This document shows, piece after piece, positions 1 to 5,897 of a DNA stretch of 6,917 nt. The DNA comes from an uncultured Arthrobacter sp. (GTDB taxonomy: Bacteria > Actinomycetota > Actinomycetes > Actinomycetales > Micrococcaceae), in NCBI GenBank assembly GCA_937873245.1, contig CALMVY010000119.1, positions 1 to 6,917 on the forward strand, written 5' to 3'. The notes beneath the pieces are model-generated. The model had not been told where the DNA came from. It made no database searches and was given only the letters and a program-made list of their open reading frames with translations. The first letter of the stretch is position 1. Every line of letters starts with the position of its first letter. A program made the translations under genes and the position numbers.

Positions 1-132
1 TTCGTCATAACTGGCTGACCGGTCCAGACTGTCAAGAACATTTTTTGTGATTTTAATGGCCATTAATAGAATACTGATCACAACTGGAAAGCTGAGTACC
101 GCCATAAGAATGTTGCTATTGTTGGCTTTGGA
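1..132 (-). pseudogene. ccmB: CcmB-like haem exporter permease, internal fragment (Bacteroidota type)
   Basis: Read on the - strand, 44 codons are open with no stop and run off the window edge. The translation starts SKANNSNILMAVLSFPVVIS and later contains KNVLDSLDRSASYDE. From memory this matches the segment of Bacteroidota CcmB before its last membrane helix, where the family has a conserved LMA-LSFP-I stretch followed by a K-N-x-D-LDRS-SYDE stretch. CcmB is the membrane subunit of the CcmABC haem-handling exporter used in cytochrome c maturation. The hydrophobic run ILMAVLSFPVVISILLMAI is one transmembrane helix. Base composition is clearly more AT-rich than everything to its right. The upstream part of the gene is missing because the sequence switches to trpA near base 122-137. 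The family call is recalled, not searched; another small membrane permease is possible but less likely. Confidence 0.72.
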
Positions 133-235
133 AGAGGGTGGGGCGGATATCGTCGAGCTGGGCGTTCCATTTTCCGACCCCATTGCGGACGGCCCGGTAA
201 TTCAGCGCGCCAGCGACCGGGCGCTGCGCGCCGTC
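122..235 (+). pseudogene. trpA: Tryptophan synthase alpha subunit, internal fragment
   Basis: About 35 codons encode the hallmark active-site segment of TrpA, GADIVELGVPFSDPIADGPV followed by IQRASDRAL. The Glu in VELG and the second Asp, in IADGP, align with E. coli alpha-Glu49 and alpha-Asp60, the catalytic acids that cleave indole-3-glycerol phosphate to indole. No TrpA sequence lies on either side: the N-terminal strand and the remaining ~200 residues of the usual ~265-residue barrel are absent. On the left the frame runs into antisense ccmB sequence and on the right it continues in frame into leuS. An ATG at 47 opens this frame, but the 25 codons before the TrpA segment are antisense ccmB and not a natural N-terminus. 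The source organism cannot be named from so short a piece. Confidence 0.8.
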
Positions 236-703
236 ACGCACCGCACGATCGCGGACGCGGAAGCGCTGCTGGACTCCAACAAGTTCAATGTGGTCGTGGC
301 CAAGCTGATGGAGCTGGTCAACGCTACGCGTAAAACTATTGACGCAGGTGGCGGCGCCGATCCGGCCGTCCGCGAAGCCGTCGAGACCGTTGCAGTCATC
401 CTGAGCCTCTTCGCGCCGTACACGGCGGAGGACCTCTGGAACGTGCTGGGACACCCGGCCTCGGTGGCCAACGCCGGCTGGCCGACACATGACGAGGCCC
501 TCCTGGTGCAGGATACGGTGACCGCCGTCGTCCAGGTCCAGGGCAAGGTCCGGGACCGCCTGGAAGTTTCGCCGGAGATCGGCGAGGACGAACTGCGGGA
601 ACTGGCCCTGGCATCGGACAATGTCCAGCGCGCCCTTGACGGGCGGGGGATCCGCACGGTGATCGTGCGGGCGCCTAAACTGGTCAACATCGTCCCGGCC
701 TAG
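236..703 (+). pseudogene. leuS: Leucyl-tRNA synthetase, C-terminal fragment
   Basis: This stretch encodes the end of LeuRS, which charges tRNA-Leu with leucine in the cytoplasm. From HRTIADAEALL onward it shows the anticodon-binding helical domain (NKFNVVVAKLMELVNATRK, then LFAPYTAEDLW with a following GH). It ends with the small C-terminal tRNA-contacting domain (VTAVVQVQGKVRDRLEV, then RGIRTVIVRAPKLVNIV) before a TAG stop. About 155 of the usual ~830 residues are present; the catalytic, editing and KMSKS parts are absent because the sequence begins at the trpA junction. The wording of the C-terminus is close to what I recall from Arthrobacter LeuRS, and codon use matches the downstream genes, so it probably belongs to the same genome as degV-comEA-comEC-holA. 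In an intact genome this would be the 3' end of a normal leuS gene. Confidence 0.9.
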
Positions 704-723
704 CCGGGAACCGGCCGCCGGTT
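694..723 (+). terminator. Two tandem GC hairpins at the leuS stop (possible weak terminator)
   Basis: CCCGGC (694-699) pairs perfectly with GCCGGG (703-708) around a 3-base loop that contains most of the stop codon. Immediately after it, AACCGG (709-714) pairs with CCGGTT (718-723) around CCG. No T-run follows either stem, so this is not a canonical Rho-independent terminator. High-GC actinobacteria often have such T-less hairpins at gene ends. A role in 3'-end stability or attenuation is inference. Confidence 0.3.
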
Positions 724-786
724 CATACCGGCGACCGGCCACCAGCGCGTGCCCTGACAGCAAGCGCAGACAGCAGGAGGTGCTTC

Positions 787-1803
787 GTGCCGCACCGCGA
801 CCCCGCAGGGTGGCCCTGGCTGAAGGAGCGCCTCAGCGGGTTCCGCCAGGCCACACGGCCAGAAGTGGTCCGCGGAGCGGGTGCCGGCGCGGCGCCTGCC
901 GCCGTCGTGCGGACGGCTGTGGTCACGGATTCTGCCGCTGCGCTCCCATCTGACTGGGTCCGCGGGCTGGCCGTCGACGGGCGCCTGACAGTTGTCCCGA
1001 TGCCCGTCATGGTGGGAGCTGACATCTACGGCGAGGGGGAAGACGACATCGCCGACACCATCGCCGTGGCCCTGGCGAGCGGCAAACCCGTCAAGACGTC
1101 GCGCCCCTCACCCGGACAGTTCGAACAGGCGTACCTGGCGGCCCGGCGGCGTGGCTATGAGTCCGTCGTGTCGGTCCACATTTCCGGGGAACTGTCCGGT
1201 ACGGCCGATTCGGCCCGCCTTGCCGCGGCCCGGGTGGATTTCCCGGTGGAGGTCCTGGACTCGCGCACCGTCGGAATGGCGCAGGGGATGGGGGTCCAGG
1301 CCGCTCTGGCCGCCGCGGCAGACGGTCTGACCGCGGCTGAAGTGCGGAAAATCGCCGGGCAACGGCTGGCCCGCACCAGGGTGTATTTCTATGTGCCCAG
1401 CCTCGAGCAGTTGCGCCGCGGCGGACGGATCGGCGCCGCCGCGTCGCTCTGGGGGACCATGCTCGCGATCAAGCCCATCCTTGCGGTTGAAGACGGCAGG
1501 GTGGTTCCGCTGGAGAAGGTGAGGTCGGCGGCGAAGGCCATCGCCCGGCTCAAGGAGATCGTGGTGGCCGACGCCGTCGCCCGGCCCGAGGGGCGGGCCC
1601 GGCTCGCGGTCCACCACTTTGGCAACCCGGCGGAGGCCGAACAGTTCGCGGCGGAGCTGGCCGACGCCGTCCCCGGCCGCGCTCCCGTGCAGATCAGCGC
1701 GCTCCCGGCCGTGCTGGCGGCACATGCCGGCCTCGGTGTGCTGGCGGTGATTGTGGGGGAGGACAGCACCCCCGCAGCCCCCACGGCAGCCGCCGGTTCG
1801 TAG
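787..1803 (+). CDS. DegV family (FakB-like) fatty-acid-binding protein
   Basis: The 338-residue product is a DegV-fold protein. Family members bind a long-chain fatty acid in a deep pocket; the characterised FakB members present it to the kinase FakA for phosphorylation. Hallmarks are the first strand VVTDSAAALP (about 45-54), the TSRPSPGQF motif (104-112), SGELSGT (133-139), whose serines contact the lipid carboxylate in known structures, the LEQLRRGGRIG stretch (207-216) and the C-terminal HAGLGVLAV (313-321). About 40 residues precede the fold (WPWLKERL near 9-16), longer than in typical ~280-residue DegV proteins. The GTG start is supported by AGGAGG at 775-780, six bases upstream. No FakA-like gene is in the window, so the lipid and partner are unknown. 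It lies 83 bases after leuS and about 100 bases before comEA, and may be its own transcription unit. Confidence 0.93.
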   Translation: MPHRDPAGWPWLKERLSGFRQATRPEVVRGAGAGAAPAAVVRTAVVTDSAAALPSDWVRGLAVDGRLTVVPMPVMVGADIYGEGEDDIADTIAVALASGKPVKTSRPSPGQFEQAYLAARRRGYESVVSVHISGELSGTADSARLAAARVDFPVEVLDSRTVGMAQGMGVQAALAAAADGLTAAEVRKIAGQRLARTRVYFYVPSLEQLRRGGRIGAAASLWGTMLAIKPILAVEDGRVVPLEKVRSAAKAIARLKEIVVADAVARPEGRARLAVHHFGNPAEAEQFAAELADAVPGRAPVQISALPAVLAAHAGLGVLAVIVGEDSTPAAPTAAAGS

Positions 1804-1804
1804 T

Positions 1805-1819
1805 CCGGCCACCGGCCGG
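1805..1819 (+). terminator. GC hairpin directly after the degV-family stop
   Basis: CCGGCC (1805-1810) pairs perfectly with GGCCGG (1814-1819) around a 3-base loop, starting one base after the TAG stop. There is no U-tract. It resembles the hairpins after leuS and may end or slow transcription ahead of the com genes. This is a weak call based only on position and symmetry. Confidence 0.3.
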
Positions 1820-1890
1820 CGTCGCCCCTGCGGTTTCGCGGTCTATCCACATAGGCTCCGCTGACGCGCAACGGTGTGCCCGATGCTTCG

Positions 1891-1896
1891 TAGGAT
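1891..1896 (+). promoter_or_regulatory. Candidate -10 element placing the transcript start at the comEA ATG
   Basis: TAGGAT fits the actinobacterial sigma-A -10 pattern TANNNT and ends six bases before the comEA ATG at 1903. Transcription would then begin at or next to the start codon, the arrangement seen for leaderless mRNAs, which are common in actinobacteria. No good -35 box is visible at the usual distance. The same bases include GGATGGG (1893-1899), which could instead act as a weak ribosome binding site on a longer transcript. Confidence 0.35.
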
Positions 1897-1902
1897 GGGC
1901 CC

Positions 1903-2769
1903 ATGCCGCGCCACGAACCGGGACTCCCGTCCAGCACCGAACCGGGCCATGCTGGCCGCAGGCTCTCGGCCGCCATCGGATCCGGGAACGGCGCCGGCCT
2001 CCTCGCCGGGCCGACGATCGTCACCCCGCGGGAGGATCAGTGGGAGCCCGGAGCAGATGATTCGCCGGCACAGAGCCGTATCAGGTGGCGCACCGGCCGC
2101 CGGGCCGCCGCACTGCTGTGCCTGGTGTCCGCGGTGTTCCTCGGCTGGTTCTGGTGGCAGGCCGCGAACGGTACGAGCGAGGTCAGCCCGCTGGGCTCTG
2201 TCACAGCTGCGGAAGCCGGCGACGGGCCCGCAGCGGAACCGGAAACCGAGCCGGGCCCCGCCACGGACGAACCTCCCGGCGGGTCCGCGGGGGACAGCCG
2301 CGGAAACATCATTGTGCATGTAGCCGGTGCGGTTGTCCGTGCCGGCATCGTGGAGCTGCCGCGGGGGAGCCGCCTGCACCAGGCCATTGCGGCGGCGGGA
2401 GGCAGTGTGCCGGGCGCGGACCCTGACCAGCTCAATCTCGCGGCTGTGCTCGAGGACGGTCAGAAGATCCTGGTGCCACGGCAAGGAGAACCCGTGGCTG
2501 CCGGACCGTCCCCGGCTGCCGGTTCCGGCGCCCCGGGCAGCCCGATGGGCGGCGCAGACGGAACCGCCCCGGCGGCAGGAAAGATCAACCTGAACACTGC
2601 CGGCGTCGACGAACTGGGAACCCTTCCGCGGGTGGGCCCGGTGCTGGCGCAGCGGATTGTGGAGTGGCGGGCCCAGCACGGCCGCTTCCAGCGGGTGGAG
2701 GAGCTGGATGCCGTGGACGGGGTCGGGCCCAAGCTGCTCGCGTCCCTGCTGCCCCTGGTCCGGGTCTGA
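1903..2769 (+). CDS. comEA: ComEA family DNA receptor (SLBB and helix-hairpin-helix)
   Basis: The 288-residue product has the actinobacterial ComEA layout. A cytoplasmic N-terminus of about 66 residues precedes one membrane anchor (about 67-87, AALLCLVSAVFLGWFWW). An acidic Pro/Glu-rich linker (about 100-130) leads to an SLBB domain (about 135-194, beginning NIIVHVAGAVVRAGIVELP). A Gly/Ala/Pro linker follows, then a C-terminal helix-hairpin-helix DNA-binding domain (about 226-288, KINLNTAGVDELGTLPRVGP, later FQRVEELDAVDGVGPK). In transformable bacteria ComEA sits outside the membrane, binds incoming double-stranded DNA through the HhH region and passes it to ComEC. The ATG at 1903 is chosen because no better ribosome-binding site lies downstream before the anchor. 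comEC begins 10 bases after the stop, implying one transcript. Whether this organism is transformable cannot be judged here; no pilus genes are in the window. Confidence 0.93.
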   Translation: MPRHEPGLPSSTEPGHAGRRLSAAIGSGNGAGLLAGPTIVTPREDQWEPGADDSPAQSRIRWRTGRRAAALLCLVSAVFLGWFWWQAANGTSEVSPLGSVTAAEAGDGPAAEPETEPGPATDEPPGGSAGDSRGNIIVHVAGAVVRAGIVELPRGSRLHQAIAAAGGSVPGADPDQLNLAAVLEDGQKILVPRQGEPVAAGPSPAAGSGAPGSPMGGADGTAPAAGKINLNTAGVDELGTLPRVGPVLAQRIVEWRAQHGRFQRVEELDAVDGVGPKLLASLLPLVRV

Positions 2770-2779
2770 GGGCGGGGGC

Positions 2780-4852
2780 ATGGAACGGTCCGGCCGCTGG
2801 CAGCGGTACGTTGACGCCGCCGTCACCCGGACGCCCGGGAACGCCCGGACACCCGGGAACGCCCGGACACCCGGGAGCGCCCGGACACCCGGGAGCGCCC
2901 GGACACCCCTGACCGGGCAGTCCCCGCCGGGGCGGCCGCAGGCCGCCCGTCAGCCAAGCGGCGGGCGCTGGCTCCGCGACCGGCTTCCGCCGTTCGCACT
3001 CCCGCGCCGCGCCACTCCGGCCGGGGAGGAGAGCCTCCGCCGGACAGATGTGCGGCTTGTGCCCTCGGCCGGGCTGGTGTGGGCCACGGCCGCCGCCGGA
3101 TACCACCTGCGACCTGCAGCGCTGGGAGCCCTCTGCATGACCCTCCTCGCGGGCGCGGGGCTGCTCCTGCTCCGGGCGTCGTCCGGCGGTCCTGCCCGGG
3201 GCAGGACCGGTGGTAGGGCCGGTGCCGGGACCGGTGGCAGGGCGGGTGGCGGGACTGGGGGCAGGGCGTTGTGGCGCGGCGGTCCGGCACGGCGGAGCTT
3301 CCCCGCAACAATGGCCGTGGCGCTGCTCCTCGCCGCTGCGGCCGGTGGCCACGCCGCCGTCGACTCCTCCCGGCGGCACGACGGTGCCGTCGCCTCTGCC
3401 GCCGCTGCAAATGCAGCCGTCGTCGCGGAGGTGGAAATTACGGGTGCCCCCCGGGAGCTCAAGACGCCGGGGGGCTCCGGACTCGCGGACCGGTGGGCAG
3501 TGCCGGCGGCCCTGATCGAAATGAACGTCGCCTCAAACCGCGTGATCGCGCCCGCCAAGCTGCTGGTCATCGGCGGTGCTGGCTGGGAACATGCAGTGCC
3601 CGGTCAACGGATCCGCACCACGGGCAAGCTCAAGACTGCCGCGCAGGGCCAGGCCGAAGCGGCCGTCCTCTCGGCAAGCTCTGCCCCACTCACGATCGGT
3701 ACCGTCGGGCCCTGGCAGCGCGGCCCCGGGGAACTCCGCGGCTACTTCACGGCTGCCGCCGGGCAATTCGGAGGTGACGCCCGGGGCCTCCTGCCGGGAA
3801 TGGTGACCGGAGACACCAGCCACCTGGATCCCGGGCTGGATGTGGCCATGAAATCTGTCGGGATGACGCACCTGACGGCGGTCAGCGGAGCCAACTGCAG
3901 CCTCATCCTGGGCGCCCTGCTGCTGGCCGCGCGCAGCCTGCGGTTCAGCCGGGCGTTCGCGGCGGTCCTCGGCCTCGCGGGGCTGGGACTGTTCGTGTTG
4001 ATGGTCGGACCGGATGCCAGCGTCCTGCGGGCGGCCGTCATGGGCGCCATTGGGCTCGTTGCCTTGGCGGGTGGCCGGCCGGGACGGGCCCTGAGCTTCC
4101 TGTGCCTTGCCGTGATCGTGCTGGTGCTGGCACAGCCGGCGCTGTCCACCAGCTTTGGGTTCCTGCTGTCCGTGCTTGCGACCCTCGGCATCGTCGTGAC
4201 GGGGAGGCCGATCATGAGATGGTTCCCGGCGCCGGTGCCGCGCTGGCTGGCCGCCGGAGTGGCCGTTCCGCTATCCGCGCAGGCCTTTTGCGGGCCGGTG
4301 ATCGTGCTGCTGCAGCCGCAGTTCTCGAGCTACGCACTGCCCGCCAACATGGCCGCCGCCGTCCTCGTCGCCCCGGTCACGCTGCTGGGAACCGCCGCCG
4401 TCCCGCTGGTGCCGCTGGCCCCGGCCCTGGCCGCCGCGCCGCTGGCCACCGCCGCGGCCTTCGCCACGGGCGTGGGAGCAATCGCACGCTTCTTCGCGGG
4501 CCTGCCAGGCGCCGTCCTGCCGTGGCCGGAAGGAGCCTTCGGCGCCGCCACCATGGCACTCCTCTCCACCTGCACCCTTGCCGTCTGGTGGCTGTGCTTC
4601 CACCCCGCCCGCACGGCGGCCCTGGCGCGGGCGGCGCATGGGCGGACGGTGGTGTGGCTCAACGGCAGACTGGACCGCCGCGCCGGCCCGCCGGAGCCGT
4701 CGGCCAGGGCCGCGCCCGGCTTGGTGGACCGCCCAGGCCGTGGCACGCTTAGAGTCTGCAAACAATCTTCCGGGAGGAAACCTCAGTGGCTGCTGCCCAG
4801 ACCCAACGCACCCGGCCGGCGGCGTCGAACACCGCCACCTGGCGCGATGTGA
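2780..4852 (+). CDS. comEC: ComEC/Rec2 DNA-uptake channel, without MBL domain
   Basis: The 690-residue polytopic membrane protein forms the channel that imports transforming DNA as a single strand. A charged N-terminal region (1-90) carries a six-residue tandem repeat. A pair of membrane helices follows (about 95-135), then a Gly/Arg loop with a second repeat (142-163) and another helix (about 174-193). An OB-fold-like extracytoplasmic segment spans about 205-335. The Competence core (about 340-610) begins GDTSHLDPG (344-352) and MTHLTAVSGANCS (362-374) and continues through many helices. The tail after the last helix is short and Arg/Pro rich, with no HxHxDH metallo-beta-lactamase domain of the kind that many ComEC proteins carry. 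The ATG at 2780 is preferred: GAGGG lies about seven bases upstream, and the open frame before it reads through the comEA HhH region. The 3' end overlaps holA by 67 bases, so the final ~22 residues share sequence with the HolA N-terminus. Confidence 0.92.
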   Translation: MERSGRWQRYVDAAVTRTPGNARTPGNARTPGSARTPGSARTPLTGQSPPGRPQAARQPSGGRWLRDRLPPFALPRRATPAGEESLRRTDVRLVPSAGLVWATAAAGYHLRPAALGALCMTLLAGAGLLLLRASSGGPARGRTGGRAGAGTGGRAGGGTGGRALWRGGPARRSFPATMAVALLLAAAAGGHAAVDSSRRHDGAVASAAAANAAVVAEVEITGAPRELKTPGGSGLADRWAVPAALIEMNVASNRVIAPAKLLVIGGAGWEHAVPGQRIRTTGKLKTAAQGQAEAAVLSASSAPLTIGTVGPWQRGPGELRGYFTAAAGQFGGDARGLLPGMVTGDTSHLDPGLDVAMKSVGMTHLTAVSGANCSLILGALLLAARSLRFSRAFAAVLGLAGLGLFVLMVGPDASVLRAAVMGAIGLVALAGGRPGRALSFLCLAVIVLVLAQPALSTSFGFLLSVLATLGIVVTGRPIMRWFPAPVPRWLAAGVAVPLSAQAFCGPVIVLLQPQFSSYALPANMAAAVLVAPVTLLGTAAVPLVPLAPALAAAPLATAAAFATGVGAIARFFAGLPGAVLPWPEGAFGAATMALLSTCTLAVWWLCFHPARTAALARAAHGRTVVWLNGRLDRRAGPPEPSARAAPGLVDRPGRGTLRVCKQSSGRKPQWLLPRPNAPGRRRRTPPPGAM
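2828..2908 (+). repeat. 18-bp minisatellite, 4.5 copies, inside comEC
   Basis: The unit CGGACRCCCGGGARCGCC occurs at 2828-2845, 2846-2863, 2864-2881 and 2882-2899, with a half unit at 2900-2908. Units differ only at two purine positions. Each unit encodes RTPGNA or RTPGSA, so ComEC residues 17-43 form a basic, Pro/Gly-rich, probably disordered tail before the first membrane helix. Each unit contains the palindrome CCCGGG. Because 18 is a multiple of three, copy number can change without breaking the frame. Confidence 0.93.
3203..3268 (+). repeat. 24-bp imperfect tandem repeat, 2.75 copies, inside comEC
   Basis: Units at 3203-3226, 3227-3250 and a partial 3251-3268 follow the pattern RGGACYGGKGGYAGGGC plus a GC-rich tail. 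They encode RTGGRAGA, GTGGRAGG and GTGGRA (ComEC residues 142-163). The result is a Gly/Arg-rich flexible loop between predicted membrane helices. The unit is unrelated to the 18-bp unit upstream but likewise preserves the reading frame. Confidence 0.85.
4750..4755 (+). promoter_or_regulatory. Candidate internal -10 element for holA
   Basis: TAGAGT lies 30 bases before the holA GTG, inside the comEC reading frame, and fits TANNNT. A poor -35-like TTGGTG is at 4721-4726, with a spacer of 23 bases that is too long. An internal promoter would let an essential replication gene be made independently of the com genes. The evidence is the hexamer and its position only. Confidence 0.22.
4773..4777 (+). 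promoter_or_regulatory. Ribosome binding site fixing the holA start
   Basis: GGAGG ends eight bases before the GTG at 4786. It is the strongest Shine-Dalgarno match in the area. It sets the holA start 67 bases upstream of the comEC stop, so ribosomes finishing comEC pass over it. Confidence 0.75.
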
Positions 4853-5799
4853 CCCCGGCCGCCGTCGTGCTGGTTGGCGGACCGGAAGACTATCTGGGTT
4901 CCCGTGCCATGGACCGCATCCGCGCGCAGGTCCGTGCGTCCGCGCCCGACGTCGAAGTCACCCGGCTCAACGCCGGCAGCTATGAGCCGGGCTCCCTCGC
5001 CATGAACGTCAGCCCCTCCCTCTTTGGCGAGCAGAAGCTCATTGAGGTGGAAGGCCTGGAGGGCATGAACGATGCTTTCCTGGCCGACGGGCTCAAGTAC
5101 CTCAAGCAACCCGAACCGGACGCCGTGCTGGTCCTCCGCCATGGCGGCGGCGTGCGTGGCAAGAAACTCCTCGACGCCGTCAAAGCCGGCGGGTGGCCGG
5201 TGGTGGACTGCCAGCCCCTGAAGAAGGACGCGGACAAGATCGCCTTCGTGACCTCCGAGTTCAAGGCCGCGTCCCGGCGCATCGATCCCGACGCCGTGCA
5301 CGCCCTGGTCAACGCCGTCGGCGCCAACCTGGCCGAACTGGCCGCCGCCTGCAGCCAGCTGATCGCTGACGCTTCCACCGGAGTGGACTCCGCCATGGTG
5401 GACCGGTACTACGGGGGCAGGGTGGAGGCCACCGCCTTCAAGGTCGCCGATGCCGCCATGGCCGGGAATGCTCCGCTGGCGCTCTCCACCCTGCGCCACG
5501 CCCTCGCCACCGGTGCCGACCCGGTGCCGCTGGTGGCCGCGCTGGCCTCGAAGCTCCGCACCCTCGCCAAGGTCGCCGGCGCACAGGGGTCCTCGGGCCA
5601 GATTGCCAAGCAGCTGGGCATGCAGCCCTGGCTTGTCGAGCAGGCGCAGCGGGAAGTGCGGCGCTGGACTCCGGAGGGGCTGGTCCGGTCCATCCAGGTG
5701 ACCGCCGAGGCTGACGCCCAGGTCAAGGGCCTGTCCAGGGACCCGGTCTACGCCGTGGAACATGCCGTAACGGTGATTGCAACGTCCGTGCGGCGCTGA
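4786..5799 (+). CDS. holA: DNA polymerase III subunit delta (clamp loader)
   Basis: The 337-residue product is the delta subunit of the clamp-loader complex, which opens the beta sliding clamp and helps load it onto primed DNA at the replication fork. The AAA+-like N-terminal part starts with AAVVLVGGPEDYLG (about 25-38), a degenerate nucleotide-binding region as expected for delta, which does not hydrolyse ATP. SLFGEQKLIEVEG (about 78-90) is the conserved segment that precedes the clamp-contacting region. A middle helical domain follows (DPDAVHALVNAVGANLAEL). The C-terminal collar domain is about 225-337, with HALATGADPVPLVAALASKLRTL near its start. Length is normal for the family. The GTG start is set by GGAGG at 4773-4777. 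The first ~22 codons overlap comEC in another frame, which suggests coupled expression. comEA-comEC-holA is a common actinobacterial order. Confidence 0.93.
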   Translation: MAAAQTQRTRPAASNTATWRDVTPAAVVLVGGPEDYLGSRAMDRIRAQVRASAPDVEVTRLNAGSYEPGSLAMNVSPSLFGEQKLIEVEGLEGMNDAFLADGLKYLKQPEPDAVLVLRHGGGVRGKKLLDAVKAGGWPVVDCQPLKKDADKIAFVTSEFKAASRRIDPDAVHALVNAVGANLAELAAACSQLIADASTGVDSAMVDRYYGGRVEATAFKVADAAMAGNAPLALSTLRHALATGADPVPLVAALASKLRTLAKVAGAQGSSGQIAKQLGMQPWLVEQAQREVRRWTPEGLVRSIQVTAEADAQVKGLSRDPVYAVEHAVTVIATSVRR

Positions 5800-5897
5800 T
5801 GCTGTGCGCGCCCGGCTGCGCCTGGGGGTCATAGGACAAAACGTGTGTATGGGTTGTGTCTGCTTCCCTGTGGCCGCACGGAAAATCCGGGCTAGCC
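5800..5897. other. Spacer between holA and the insertion sequence fragment
   Basis: No gene is visible in these 98 bases. Composition drops from the very GC-rich holA to more mixed sequence. A weak inverted pair TGTGGC (5869-5874) and GCCACA (5895-5900) reaches into the IS end. No T-tracted terminator for holA is evident. rpsT, which I recall as a common neighbour in this part of Arthrobacter genomes, is not present here. Confidence 0.5.

Noticed and set aside
47..703. A single 218-codon gene beginning at ATG 47
   Set aside because: Its first ~25 codons are antisense ccmB, the next ~35 are TrpA and the rest is LeuRS; it is a hybrid frame, not a gene.
694..723. Canonical Rho-independent terminator
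   Set aside because: The stems are perfect but no T-run follows, so only a weak hairpin call is kept.
116..763. Long - strand open frame opposite leuS
   Set aside because: It crosses two junctions and mirrors the leuS codons; no recognisable protein features.
2657..2779. Earlier comEC start giving 731 residues
   Set aside because: The extra 41 residues come from reading the comEA helix-hairpin-helix region out of frame; ATG 2780 sits behind a purine-rich ribosome site.
1843..2826. Long - strand open frame (327 codons) opposite comEA
   Set aside because: Its translation is low-complexity Arg/Pro/Gly with no family features; it is a high-GC shadow of comEA.
2828..2908. CRISPR-like array
   Set aside because: The 18-bp units are directly adjacent with no spacers and lie in frame inside comEC.
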